Shown one piece after another: positions 25,609 to 35,119 of a DNA stretch of 64,000 nt. This stretch comes from WHTK01 sp965197795. GTDB taxonomy: Bacteria; Chloroflexota; Dehalococcoidia; DSTF01; WHTK01. A model generated the notes under the pieces. It was given only the letters and a program-made list of their open reading frames with translations. It did not search any database and was not told the origin of the DNA. How positions within the stretch are numbered: the stretch's first letter is position 1; every line of letters starts with the position of its first letter. The DNA is taken from the NCBI GenBank assembly GCA_965197795.1, contig OZ240228.1, forward strand, positions 1,488,001 to 1,552,000, read 5' to 3'. The translations under genes were made by a program, and so were the position numbers.

Positions 25609-25977
25609 CTAGAATTCGAGAACGTATCCGTCGAGGTCGGCGACATATGCGTACGGCAGGCCCGGCGCGTGCTCGCCGCGCTCGATTAGCCTGCCACCCG
25701 CAGCCTCGATTTGCAGAATCGCCTCGTCCAAGTCCCCACGCTCCTGCAGGCGAAAGCCAAAGTGATCGACACCGCCGCCTGCGCCAACCGCTTCATCGGG
25801 TGTGGCCTGACGCAGCGTCAGCGTGTCTCGGGCGCCGGGCGTGCGCAGGAAGGCCATCGTCTCATCGCTGCGCGATTCGTCTATCTCCATACCGAAAAGG
25901 TCTGTGTAGAAGGCGACGGTGCGGTCAAGGTCGCGCACGGCGAGGTGGATGTGGGTTAGTCCCTCCGTCCTGATCAT
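25609..25977 (-). CDS. VOC/glyoxalase-like protein
   Basis: 122 residues from ATG at 25977 (MIRTEGLTHIHLAVRDLDRT). It has two beta-alpha-beta-beta-beta modules: HIHLAVRDLDRTVAFYTDLF at the N-terminus and VDHFGFRLQERGDLDEAILQ in the second half, closing with YVADLDGYVLEF. His near residue 10, His in VDHFG and Glu in VLEF could bind a metal. The reaction is unknown. The start codon overlaps the birA stop (ATGA), so it is coupled to birA. Confidence 0.85.
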   Translation of the reverse strand: MIRTEGLTHIHLAVRDLDRTVAFYTDLFGMEIDESRSDETMAFLRTPGARDTLTLRQATPDEAVGAGGGVDHFGFRLQERGDLDEAILQIEAAGGRLIERGEHAPGLPYAYVADLDGYVLEF

Positions 25978-26804
25978 GACGTGCCTCCGTTCAGCGTTAC
26001 GTCGCCGGCCACGACGCTTTGCCGTGCGCCGTCCGGCGTCTCGATCACCAACGCCCCGTCGTCCGTAACGTCGACCGCCATGCCCCGCAGCGGCTGACCG
26101 GCGCCAGACGCGGTGACCTCGCGTCCCAGCGTGACGAGGCGCTGCTTCCACGCCTCGAAGGGCCGGCGGCTGCCCGACGCCGCCTCCTCGTACAGACGCT
26201 CGACGTGGTCGCAAAACGCGGCGAGCACCAGCTCGCGGGGCAGCTCGAAGCCCAGCGCCTGCTTGACGCTCGTGGCGATGTCCGCGATCTCGGGGTGAGC
26301 TTCAACATCCATGTTGACGTTGATCCCGACGCCGACCAGCGCCACCGGCTCGCCTTCCTGGCCCTCCGCCGTTTCGATTAGCACGCCGGCGACCTTGCGG
26401 CCGTCGATCTGGGCGTCATTCGGCCACTTCAGGTCGACCTTCAGCGACGCGCCGTGCTTCGCCGCGACGTCCTCGATCGCCCCGGCAATGGCGAGCGGCG
26501 TGACGTAGCTCAACAACCGCGGGTCGTGGTCGCCGATGCGAAGCAGCAGCGTGAAATGTAGGTTGACGTCAGGCGCTGCGACCCAGGCCCGTCCGGCCCG
26601 TCCCCGCGCCGCGGTTTGCGTCTCAGCTAGCAGGACGGCCCCGTGCTGCACATTCCAGCGTTCGAGCATGTGGCGCGCGTCGTCCATCGTGGATTCGGTA
26701 CTGGGGCGATAGATGAAGCGCCGGCCGACGTAGTCGGTGTGCAGGTTCCAGGACAGCAACGGCTTCGAGAACAGCGGCAGCGTCTCGAACTCCATGAGGT
26801 CCAT
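25974..26804 (-). CDS. birA: biotin--[acetyl-CoA-carboxylase] ligase, no DNA-binding domain
   Basis: About 276 residues. It attaches biotin to carboxylase subunits. Family motifs: FIYRPSTESTMDDARHML, ETQTAARGRAGRAWVAA (the GRGRxGRxW loop, here with an ARGRAGRAW variant), NLHFTLLLRIGD, VDLKWPNDAQIDGRKVAGVL and VALVGVGINVNMD. The C-terminal SH3-like cap (LRGMAVDVTDDGALVIETPD) is present. There is no N-terminal winged helix, so it is not a repressor. The start is uncertain: ATG at 26804 or 26795. Upstream in-frame codons fall in the structured leader. The VOC gene follows with a 4-nt overlap. Confidence 0.9.
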   Translation of the reverse strand: MDLMEFETLPLFSKPLLSWNLHTDYVGRRFIYRPSTESTMDDARHMLERWNVQHGAVLLAETQTAARGRAGRAWVAAPDVNLHFTLLLRIGDHDPRLLSYVTPLAIAGAIEDVAAKHGASLKVDLKWPNDAQIDGRKVAGVLIETAEGQEGEPVALVGVGINVNMDVEAHPEIADIATSVKQALGFELPRELVLAAFCDHVERLYEEAASGSRRPFEAWKQRLVTLGREVTASGAGQPLRGMAVDVTDDGALVIETPDGARQSVVAGDVTLNGGTS

Positions 26805-26871
26805 CTGCCGGCGGAAGCGTTCGAAGAAAGATTCGGACAAGCGCGATGTCTCCGGTCGGATTATAAGTTGA

Positions 26872-27052
26872 CCGCCCCGGAACACGTCCGGGGCGGCCTA
26901 ATTCCTTCAAAAGAAGGATCGGTTGCCAGGCCGATGGCCTGACGCTCGCCTAATAACTAGGCAGAGACACCTCTATGCATAAGTTACTAGACGGATGGCC
27001 AAGCGATCAGCCTTACAACGTTGATGGTCCATCCGCATCACCTCCTTTCCTG
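26872..27052 (-). ncRNA. structured leader RNA of birA (possible riboregulator)
   Basis: Read on the minus strand, a transcript starting near 27052 would carry a mini-ORF (26973-27032) and then four compact hairpins. These are GCCTA/TAGGC (26948-26962), CAGGCC/GGCCTG with a 3-nt loop (26927-26941), TCCTTC/GAAGGA with a TTTT loop (26903-26918) and a perfect 10-bp GC-rich stem (26872-26896). The stretch GCGTCAGGCC ... GGCCTGGCAACC recalls the GGCAACC part of SAM-I/SAM-IV riboswitches, and CTTATGCATAGAGGTG also resembles the SAM-I 5' side. The GGUGC 3' half is not seen, so the class is not assigned. The last stem has no U-run. A TATAAT at 26860-26865 (minus strand) could be a second promoter. 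Confidence 0.45.
26973..27032 (-). CDS. 19-codon leader mini-ORF before birA
   Basis: ATG at 27032 opens M-D-H-Q-R-C-K-A-D-R-L-A-I-R-L-V-T-Y-A and stops at 26973 (TAG). It is preceded by AAAGGAGGTGAT (27037-27048), complementary to nearly the whole 16S rRNA tail, at ideal 8-nt spacing. The start codon lies in a 7-bp long-range pairing CGGATGG/CCATCCG (27029-27035 with 26992-26998). That pairing could hide the start codon or release it depending on conditions. No residue is enriched enough to point to a specific amino-acid signal. Confidence 0.45.
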   Translation of the reverse strand: MDHQRCKADRLAIRLVTYA

Positions 27053-27058
27053 CCAGCG

Positions 27059-27087
27059 ATACTAGCGGCTCAGATTGAGGCCGTCAA
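27059..27087 (-). promoter_or_regulatory. promoter of the birA leader (TTGACG-17 nt-TAGTAT)
   Basis: On the minus strand TTGACG (27082-27087) and TAGTAT (27059-27064) are separated by exactly 17 nt, a good housekeeping-sigma promoter and one of the best matches in the window. Transcription would start about 27052 and run into the mini-ORF and birA. The divergent protease gene begins 83 nt away. Confidence 0.6.
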
Positions 27088-27157
27088 TCTGCTGAATCTC
27101 CTGATCGATACTGTCAGGAGCCCTTACATTTCAACCGCACGCAGGCGCCAGGCATGG

Positions 27158-27163
27158 GATAAT
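27158..27163 (+). promoter_or_regulatory. GATAAT -10-like box, leaderless protease gene
   Basis: GATAAT ends 6 nt before the GTG at 27170, the same geometry as at nfeD (6 nt) and purB (5 nt). A -35 box is not convincing. Confidence 0.4.
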
Positions 27164-27169
27164 GCATCG

Positions 27170-27532
27170 GTGGGAACGTTTTCTCAGCGGCTAACACTGA
27201 TTGGCGATACCGGCGCCGGCGAGACCCTGGATGGCATGGTAGACACCGGTGCGCACTTCACCGTGATCCCGACTTCCGTTCTCGCGAGACTCGGGGTTCA
27301 GCCCACCGGAGAAGTGCCGGTACAGTTTGCTAACGGCGAGCTGACCCAGTGGTCGCTTGGCGAAGCCCAGGCTGAAATCGACGGCGTGCGCCGCCCGCTT
27401 CTCGTGCTATTCGGCTCCGACGACGCGCCCGCACTCATCGGTGCGCATATACTTGAGGCATTCCTGCTAGACATCGATGTTGTCGAGAAAAAGCTCGTGC
27501 CTAAAAGGGCGCTCCTAATGAGCTGTAGCTGA
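27170..27532 (+). CDS. retropepsin-like clan AA aspartic protease
   Basis: 120 residues from GTG at 27170 (MGTFSQRLTLIGDTGAGETL). The catalytic triad is in LDGMVDTGAHFTVIPTSVL (D-T-G near residue 25). VQFANGELTQWSLGEAQAEI and the second-half DAPALIGAHILEAFLLDIDV give the single-domain retropepsin pattern, so the enzyme should work as a dimer. Such clan AA proteases are common near toxin or membrane genes, but the substrate is unknown. The GTG is chosen because MGTF is the usual N-terminus and a -10 hexamer precedes it. Longer frames are poorly coded. Confidence 0.8.
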   Translation: MGTFSQRLTLIGDTGAGETLDGMVDTGAHFTVIPTSVLARLGVQPTGEVPVQFANGELTQWSLGEAQAEIDGVRRPLLVLFGSDDAPALIGAHILEAFLLDIDVVEKKLVPKRALLMSCS

Positions 27533-27565
27533 TCGAAGCCGGAAGATATCGGAGGAGTTCCGCAA

Positions 27566-27575
27566 GTACATGTAC
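27566..27575 (+). promoter_or_regulatory. palindrome GTACATGTAC just before uvrB
   Basis: A perfect 10-bp palindrome one base ahead of the uvrB ATG. TACATG inside it could be a -10-like core with a leaderless start. An SOS operator would be expected near uvrB, but this does not match the GAAC-N4-GTTC LexA boxes I know. A GGAGGA lies at 27551-27556, rather far from the ATG. Confidence 0.3.
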
Positions 27576-27576
27576 G

Positions 27577-29691
<2,115 letters not shown>

Positions 29692-29775
29692 CGCTCGGCC
29701 AGCCATAGGGCTTGCCCTGCCTCGCAACCTGGCACTCCAGGGCGTAGACTGGGCGCCGCATCAGGAAGGCGGCCC

Positions 29776-30184
29776 ATGAACGAGATGACCCCGGCGATCA
29801 CGGCCTACCTGCAGGGCCACCGCACCGGCGTGCTGGCCACGCAGAAGAAGAGCGGCGCGCCGCAGCTAACCCTGATCGCCTACCACTTCGACAGGACGGA
29901 CCTGGCGATCAGCACGCGTGCTCCGACTCAAAAAGCGAAGAACATCAGCGTGCGCCCGGAGAGTTCGCTGGCGATCATCGACGGCCAGAAGCAGCTCATC
30001 GTCTGCGGCCAGGCTAACGTCGTCCGTGACGAGGCCGAGGTGCTGCGCCTGCACCGCGAGCGCATCCGTCAAATTGCGCTGCGAGAAGGAGACCGACAAG
30101 GAGCTTGCGGAGCGCCTCAAGCGGGAGGATCGCGTCGTCTTGCTTATGACGCCGCGTAGCTTCTTCCCACCGAACCTGGAATAG
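29776..30184 (+). pseudogene. split-barrel flavin protein, frameshifted near its end
   Basis: An ATG at 29776 with AGGAAGG ribosome site starts a PNPOx-like protein: GHRTGVLATQKKSGAPQLTL, DLAISTRAPTQKAKNISVRP and VCGQANVVRDEAEVLRLHRE. At about 30084-30090 (GAGAAGGAGACC) one extra base shifts the frame; skipping one G gives ETDKELAERLKREDRVVLLM and a clean end at 30184. Without repair the protein ends in unrelated residues at 30159. The length of 409 nt is one base over 136 codons. The last helix and strand of the barrel are lost in the unrepaired form. Confidence 0.7.
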
Positions 30185-30194
30185 GAGACCGGAA

Positions 30195-30602
30195 ATGGCT
30201 GAATCGACACCAGAGATCACGCAGTTTCTGCAGAGCCACCGCCTCTGCGCCTTCGCTACGGGACGCAAAGATGGCTCGCCGCAGCAGTCCTACATCGGCT
30301 ATCAGTACGACGGCAAGCAGTTCTTGCTCGGCGGCCAAGCGTCGTCCTTCAAAATGAAGAACCTGCGCCGCAACCCCGGTTGCTCGCTGCTCGTGCCGGC
30401 GGACAGCGGCTTTCTGCTCGTCTACGGCACCGCCGAGTTGATCGAAGACGAGGCCGCGATGGCCAAGCTGCAGGAGCGCTTCCCCCCTCGCGCCGCCCCA
30501 CGCCGGTCTCCGAACGCCCCACCGCGACAGCCGCCAACCGGCAAGCGTGTCAACGTGCTCATGCCGCCGACGAAGTTCTTCGCCGACCGCATCGCGGGCT
30601 AA
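30195..30602 (+). CDS. split-barrel flavin protein
   Basis: 135 residues. FLQSHRLCAFATGRKDGSPQ, IGYQYDGKQFLLGGQASSFK and GFLLVYGTAELIEDEAAMAK match the PNPOx-like barrel of the neighbouring gene, and RVNVLMPPTKFFADRIAG is the usual last strand. The stretch FPPRAAPRRSPNAPPRQPPT (residues 96-115) is Pro/Arg rich and unlike the family. Two compensating frame changes at about 30485 and 30535 could explain it, but the end is back in frame. It is 10 nt after the preceding paralogue, so the pair is a tandem duplication. Confidence 0.7.
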   Translation: MAESTPEITQFLQSHRLCAFATGRKDGSPQQSYIGYQYDGKQFLLGGQASSFKMKNLRRNPGCSLLVPADSGFLLVYGTAELIEDEAAMAKLQERFPPRAAPRRSPNAPPRQPPTGKRVNVLMPPTKFFADRIAG

Positions 30603-30650
30603 CACCGCCCGACTCGTCATTGAGCTTCATAAACGGCCCGACGGTCGGTT

Positions 30651-30746
30651 TTAGATGCCCTTGATCAGGAACGCTGTGGCGATACCGGCAAGGGCTGCGC
30701 CTGCAGCTACCAGGCCGAAAATTAGGCCCATCTTGCCCGGCATCAT
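30651..30746 (-). CDS. 31-residue membrane micro-protein
   Basis: An ATG at 30746 begins MMPGKMGLIFGLVAAGAALA, followed by GIATAFLIKGI and TAA. It is a single hydrophobic helix with short charged ends. It starts 7 nt after the ftsK stop; the last ftsK codons offer a weak GGGAAG ribosome site. Micro-membrane proteins after division genes are known, but this one matches no family I recognise, and chance is possible at this size. Confidence 0.35.
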   Translation of the reverse strand: MMPGKMGLIFGLVAAGAALAGIATAFLIKGI

Positions 30747-30752
30747 GTAGGC

Positions 30753-32636
30753 CTAGACGTCTTCCCAAGGGCTGTGTTTCGGCGGTCGAAAGCCCGGCTG
30801 GTCGTCGTCCGGTGGGTCGCTGCCTTCGACGCCGCGGTCCATGACGACCACCTCGCGTGAGCCGCCGGACCCGCCGCCCACGATACCTTCCTCTTCGAGA
30901 CGGTCCATGATGCGCGCGGCTCGTGGATAGCCGATGCGTAGCCGGCGCTGTAGCAGCGAGGTCGAAAGGCGGCTGTGCTCTTCTGCCAGCGCCTTCGCCT
31001 TCTCGTACATCGGGTCGGCGTCCTCGGCCTCCTCGATCTCGGTCATCGCCTGGTCCAGCAGATGGTCGTACACCAGCGTCGAGCGCTTCGTGCGCTGTTG
31101 GGACCAGAACGACACGAGGCGGTCAATCTCCTGGTCCGAGAGGTAGACGCCTTGCACGCGCTTCGGCTTGGAGGAGTCGGTCGGCATGTAGAGCATGTCG
31201 CCGCGGCCCAGAAGGCGCTCGGCGCCCGCCATGTCGAGGATGGTGCGCGAGTCGACTTGCGAGGTCATCGCGAAGGCAATGCGCGTCGGGAAGTTGGCCT
31301 TGATCAGGCCGGTAACCACGTCCACCGAGGGGCGCTGGGTTGCGACGACGAGGTGGATACCGGTGGCGCGGGCCAGCTGCGCGAGACGACAGATCTGCCG
31401 CTCAACCTCGAACGGCGCGGCCATCATCAGGTCCGCCAGCTCGTCGATGATTACGACCCAGTACGGCAGTTTCTGCGTCACCCTGGGGTACTTGTTGTAG
31501 GAGTCGATGTTGCGCACCGCCAGCATCGCGAAGTGCTTGTAGCGCGCCTCCATCTCGTGCAGCACGGCGCCCAGCGTGCCCACGACTTTCTCGACGTCAA
31601 CGACGATGTTGGAAAAGGCCAGGTGCGGGATCATCGAGAATCCGGCCAGCTCGACCCGTTTCGGGTCGATCATGACGAAGCGCACGTCCTCCGGTTCCGA
31701 CTGCATCAGGATGCTGGCGATGATCGAATTGATCGCGACGCTCTTGCCTGAGCCCGTAGCGCCCGCGATCAGCAGGTGGGGCATCTTCGTCAGGTCCGCC
31801 ACCACCGGTTCGCCGGAGACACTCTTACCCAGAGGCAGCGCCACTTTGCTGCGTGAGGCCAATCGCTGGAACTCCGGTGTCTCGATCACGCTACGCAGCG
31901 TCACAACCGAGGCGGAGCTGTTCGGCACCTCGATGCCGACCACGGAGCGTCCCGGCACCGGCGCTTCGATACGCAGCGAAGGGGCCGCCAGCGCCAGCGC
32001 CAGGTCGTTGGCAAGGTTCGTGATCTGATTGACCCGAACTCGGGTTCGCGAGACCTCTTCCTGTCGCACCCTGGGCCTGCCGTCCTTGTCCAGGATCGCC
32101 TTGCCGTCCTTGTCGCGCTCCTGGACTTGCTTGTACTTGACCTCCCAGCCCGGTTCGACGTCGAACTGGGTCACGACGGGACCCTCGTGGAAGGTTGCGA
32201 CGGTCGCATCGACGCCGAAGCTGGCCAGCGTATCCACGATCAGCTTGGCGCGCAGGTTGTTGTCCGGCCGTGCCGACTCGTCGGCGGGAGCTGTCCCGGC
32301 CAGCAGGTCCAGCGGAGGCATCTTCCATGCCGGCCCGGCGGATACGGTTTGCTGCTCCTCCTCATCGTCCGCTTCTTCGTCCGGTGCCCACCAGTTGACC
32401 GGCAACTCCGCCTGGGAAAGGCGTTCGTCCGGGATCTCCGGTTCCCGTTCTGCCAGAACGGCTACGGGCAACGGCTGCGGGATGTCTTCCTCGTACGCTT
32501 CGGCCTCGGGGAGCCAGGCCGGGACGCCTTCCGCCGCCTCGTCCGGCGGCGGCTTCGTCGGGAAGGCGAAATCGACGATCATCGCGATGCCGTACCAGAT
32601 GCGGTGAGGGATGTGCCAGCTCCAGACGGTCGCCAT
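30753..32636 (-). CDS. ftsK: FtsK/SpoIIIE DNA translocase, motor part
   Basis: 627 residues counted from ATG at 32636. It pumps DNA at the division septum. An acidic linker comes first, then the alpha domain (LIVDTLASFGVDATVATFHE), the RecA-like beta domain with Walker A (IAGATGSGKSVAINSI) near residue 295 and VIIDELADLMMAAP as Walker B. The C-terminal winged-helix gamma domain (LLQRRLRIGYPRAARIMDRL) reads KOPS-type sites. The membrane part is encoded just upstream in another frame. One base may be missing at about 32645, or the motor may start separately: a GGAGGG lies 12 nt before ATG 32636. Confidence 0.85.
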   Translation of the reverse strand: MATVWSWHIPHRIWYGIAMIVDFAFPTKPPPDEAAEGVPAWLPEAEAYEEDIPQPLPVAVLAEREPEIPDERLSQAELPVNWWAPDEEADDEEEQQTVSAGPAWKMPPLDLLAGTAPADESARPDNNLRAKLIVDTLASFGVDATVATFHEGPVVTQFDVEPGWEVKYKQVQERDKDGKAILDKDGRPRVRQEEVSRTRVRVNQITNLANDLALALAAPSLRIEAPVPGRSVVGIEVPNSSASVVTLRSVIETPEFQRLASRSKVALPLGKSVSGEPVVADLTKMPHLLIAGATGSGKSVAINSIIASILMQSEPEDVRFVMIDPKRVELAGFSMIPHLAFSNIVVDVEKVVGTLGAVLHEMEARYKHFAMLAVRNIDSYNKYPRVTQKLPYWVVIIDELADLMMAAPFEVERQICRLAQLARATGIHLVVATQRPSVDVVTGLIKANFPTRIAFAMTSQVDSRTILDMAGAERLLGRGDMLYMPTDSSKPKRVQGVYLSDQEIDRLVSFWSQQRTKRSTLVYDHLLDQAMTEIEEAEDADPMYEKAKALAEEHSRLSTSLLQRRLRIGYPRAARIMDRLEEEGIVGGGSGGSREVVVMDRGVEGSDPPDDDQPGFRPPKHSPWEDV

Positions 32637-33199
32637 GGCGCGGGCGTACCCTCCAGCGCGCTACGCGTGCCTTCGGGCCAGATGAAAACGATGATCGCGC
32701 AGCCCGACGCGACCCAGACCAATACACCGAGCACGCTATCCGTCAGGAAAAGGCCGAAGTCGCCACCTGCGGTGATCTCGGCTAGCGACGACCCGCCCAG
32801 TTCGAGCGTCGGCGTGAACAGGCCGAGGATTCCGGCTACGAACAGGAAGATCGGCGCCGCCAGAAGTAGCGGTCTCGGGTAGCGCAGGAGCATGCCAAGG
32901 TCGCGGCGCCAAATCAGCACGCCGACGACGCCGAGCAGCGCAGCGAAGACGTAAATCAACAGCCCGAAGGCATCGACCGCCGCGTCGATCGGGCCGGCGC
33001 TACGGCCCGCCGTCAGCCACACCGACAACGTCAGCGTGACCGCGAGCAGCCACAGCCCGCCGGTTTCGAGCCGGGTTAACCATGCTACCGCGAGAGTTAC
33101 TGGTGAAGGGCCCTGGCGCTTGCGGCCAACTGCCTGCCAGCCGCTGCGGGAGCGGGACGGACGTCCGCCGGAGCGGGCGCGAGCCTCAGTTCTTGCCAT
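32579..33199 (-). CDS. ftsK: FtsK N-terminal membrane part (out of frame with the motor)
   Basis: From ATG at 33199 this frame encodes a basic N-terminus and four hydrophobic helices (GLWLLAVTLTLSVWLTAG, AFGLLIYVFAALLGVVGVLI, PLLLAAPIFLFVAGILGLF, DSVLGVLVWVASGCAIIVF). It then reads IWPEGTRSALEGT, where the FtsK reading should pass into MATVWSWHIPHRIWYG of the motor gene. The observed frame instead ends in unrelated residues at 32579, overlapping the motor gene by 58 nt. Repairing one base gives a single 815-residue FtsK. ftsK function requires both parts, so the split is either an assembly error or a two-polypeptide FtsK. Confidence 0.75.
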   Translation of the reverse strand: MARTEARARSGGRPSRSRSGWQAVGRKRQGPSPVTLAVAWLTRLETGGLWLLAVTLTLSVWLTAGRSAGPIDAAVDAFGLLIYVFAALLGVVGVLIWRRDLGMLLRYPRPLLLAAPIFLFVAGILGLFTPTLELGGSSLAEITAGGDFGLFLTDSVLGVLVWVASGCAIIVFIWPEGTRSALEGTPAPWRPSGAGTSLTASGTASR

Positions 33200-33245
33200 A
33201 TACACCGTTCGACCGAGACCGCCACACCTGGGCCGAACCGGCGAT

Positions 33246-33274
33246 ATTATATCAAGTAAATCCCCTTCTGTCCC
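33246..33274 (-). promoter_or_regulatory. ftsK promoter
   Basis: On the minus strand GGGACA (33269-33274) and TATAAT (33246-33251) are 17 nt apart. The ftsK start follows about 47 nt downstream of the -10. The -10 is perfect; the -35 keeps the GACA core. The rest of 33275-33398 holds no gene that I can see. Confidence 0.55.
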
Positions 33275-33398
33275 TCATATGTCGAGGCGGACGCATGACA
33301 TCTCCATCTAAAGAATCCAGGATGATACGCTAGGCAGGCTCCAGGGCGTGGTCATTACTAGCGGTCCAACTATGGTGACGGTTCGCGCAGAGCAAAAG

Positions 33399-33474
33399 GC
33401 CCCCATCGTCTAGGGGACTAGGACGTGGCCCTTTCAAGGCTAAAACAGGGGTTCGAATCCCCTTGGGGGCACCA
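33399..33474 (+). tRNA. tRNA-Glu (anticodon UUC)
   Basis: A full cloverleaf is seen. The acceptor GCCCCCA pairs with TGGGGGC, the D arm is GTC/GAC, and the anticodon stem TGGCC/GGCTA holds the loop CTTTCAA with anticodon TTC at 33433-33435. The T arm has GGTTCGAATCC and the 3' CCA is encoded (33472-33474). The sequence strongly resembles bacterial tRNA-Glu. The anticodon stem has one G-U pair. No clear promoter was found; TATGGT at 33371-33376 is a weak -10. Confidence 0.97.
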
Positions 33475-33619
33475 GTCATTACATGACGGCAGGACGCTAC
33501 CGCAACAACACGCACCGGCTACGTCCTCGGCAGCCTGCGGCTGCGCCCGTTTACGACCAACTTCCCGCAAAGCCTTGCTCGACATGAGCTGGAATCGCAT
33601 CAGCCTTGACGTTTCTGAG

Positions 33620-35026
33620 TCAGCCGATCGGCGGACGGCGCTGGTGCCAGTCCGTGGCCTGCTGATAGGCGTGCGCGGCTCGGAGGACGGTTTCCTCCTC
33701 CCATGCTCTGCCGGCCAGCGAGAGGCTGATCGGGAGACCGACACCGTCGAAGCCGCACGGCAGCGAGATCACGGGGACGCCGGCGACGCTGAAGGGGCCT
33801 GTATTTCGCGGCAGCAGCGAAGGTGACAGCGACGCCGCATCCGCGAAGCTTGGCGCGACCATCGGCAGCGTCGGCACGATGAGCAAATCGATCTCTCGGA
33901 ACAGCCTGCGGAGGGCCTGCTTGAACGCCAGCTGTTCGTAGCGCGCCCGGGAGTAATCAACGGCCCGGAAGCTCAGCGCGTTGCTCAAACGTCCTCGAAT
34001 GCCATCGCTGAAGGCCTCCGGACGATCGTTGAGGTGGACCTCGTGGTAACCGGCCGCGTCAGCCAGGAATGAATCGTTGGAGCCGAACAGCTCGGGTCCC
34101 GGGAAGACGACTGGTTTCAACTCCGCTCCCAGCGATGCAAAGACGGCCGTTGCGTCGCAAACCGAAGCGATGATCTCGGGAGCCACGGCGTCCTCGTCGA
34201 AGAAGTAGTTCTCCGGCACGCCGATGCGGAGCCCCTTCACACCCTCGTCGAGGTGAGCCGTGTAGTCGGGCACCGGCCGATCCTCGCTCGTCGGGTCATC
34301 ATCGTCGTAGCCGGCGATCGCCTGCAGGATGAGGGCACAGTCACTGGCCGTCCGGGCCATGGGACCGGCGTGGTCAAGAGACCAGTTCAACGGCACGACC
34401 CCTCGCAGGCTGACGCGGCCGTAGGTCGGCTTCAGGCCCGTGATGCCGCACATCGCAGCAGGCATCCGGATCGAGCCGCGGGTGTCGCTGCCCAACGCGC
34501 CGATGCAGAGGCCGGCGCTCACGGCTGTCGCGGAGCCGCCACTCGAACCGCCGGCGATGTGATCGAGGTTCCAGGGATTGCGCGGCGTCGGGAAGAACTG
34601 ATTGATGCTGGTGCCGCCGAGGGCCAGCTCGTGCATCGTCAACTTGCCGAGCAGGACCATGCCCGCCTGCTTGAGCAGCTTCACGACGTGCGCGTCCTCG
34701 GCCGGCAGGTACGCCTCCCTCAGCGGCGATCCAGCCGTCGTCAACACGCCCGCCGTGTCGTAAAGGTCTTTGAGCCCAAACGGAATCCCGTGCAACGGGC
34801 CGAGATAGCGGCCCGCGGCGATCGCCTCCGCGGCGGCGGTGGCTTCCCGGCGAGCCGTCTCAAATGTGAGCGTAATGAAGGCGTGCAGCCTGGGATCGAG
34901 CCTCTCACAGCGTTCGATACAGGCTTCCGTCAACTCCACGGGAGAGACCCGCCGCGTCGAGATTAGCTCGGCGAGCTTTGTCAGCGAGAGTTGAGTCGGG
35001 TCCTGATTAGTCACGGCGCCCTCCAA
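33620..35026 (-). CDS. amidase-signature family amidase (GatA-like)
   Basis: 468 residues. The Ser-cisSer-Lys triad is visible: Lys in GIPFGLKDLYDTAG (about residue 83), Ser-Ser in IAGGSSGGSATAVSAG (about 157) and the nucleophile region GSDTRGSIRMPAAMCGITGL (about 180, with R where the first G of 'GTDTGGS' is usual). HAGPMARTASDCALIL follows. It could be a general amidase or a GatA-like subunit. gatB and gatC are not nearby and tRNA-Glu lies next to it by position only, so a stand-alone amidase is more likely. Confidence 0.85.
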   Translation of the reverse strand: MEGAVTNQDPTQLSLTKLAELISTRRVSPVELTEACIERCERLDPRLHAFITLTFETARREATAAAEAIAAGRYLGPLHGIPFGLKDLYDTAGVLTTAGSPLREAYLPAEDAHVVKLLKQAGMVLLGKLTMHELALGGTSINQFFPTPRNPWNLDHIAGGSSGGSATAVSAGLCIGALGSDTRGSIRMPAAMCGITGLKPTYGRVSLRGVVPLNWSLDHAGPMARTASDCALILQAIAGYDDDDPTSEDRPVPDYTAHLDEGVKGLRIGVPENYFFDEDAVAPEIIASVCDATAVFASLGAELKPVVFPGPELFGSNDSFLADAAGYHEVHLNDRPEAFSDGIRGRLSNALSFRAVDYSRARYEQLAFKQALRRLFREIDLLIVPTLPMVAPSFADAASLSPSLLPRNTGPFSVAGVPVISLPCGFDGVGLPISLSLAGRAWEEETVLRAAHAYQQATDWHQRRPPIG

Positions 35027-35119
35027 TGATTCGATACGTCTTTAACATCCGAAGCCGGCCAAATCTCAGGCACAAGCGCACGAGTCAACTAACGCGCCAT
35101 GCTGGCCGTCATGCCGGGT

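Noticed and set aside
26872..26896. Rho-independent terminator before birA
   Set aside because: The 10-bp stem is strong, but no U-run follows on the minus strand (TCAACTTATAA) and only GG-rich sequence on the plus side. Kept as part of the leader structure.
27031..27050. 16S rRNA 3'-end-like sequence (ATCACCTCCTTT) on the plus strand
   Set aside because: No other 16S sequence is nearby. On the minus strand it is a strong Shine-Dalgarno with a well-placed ATG and promoter, a simpler explanation.
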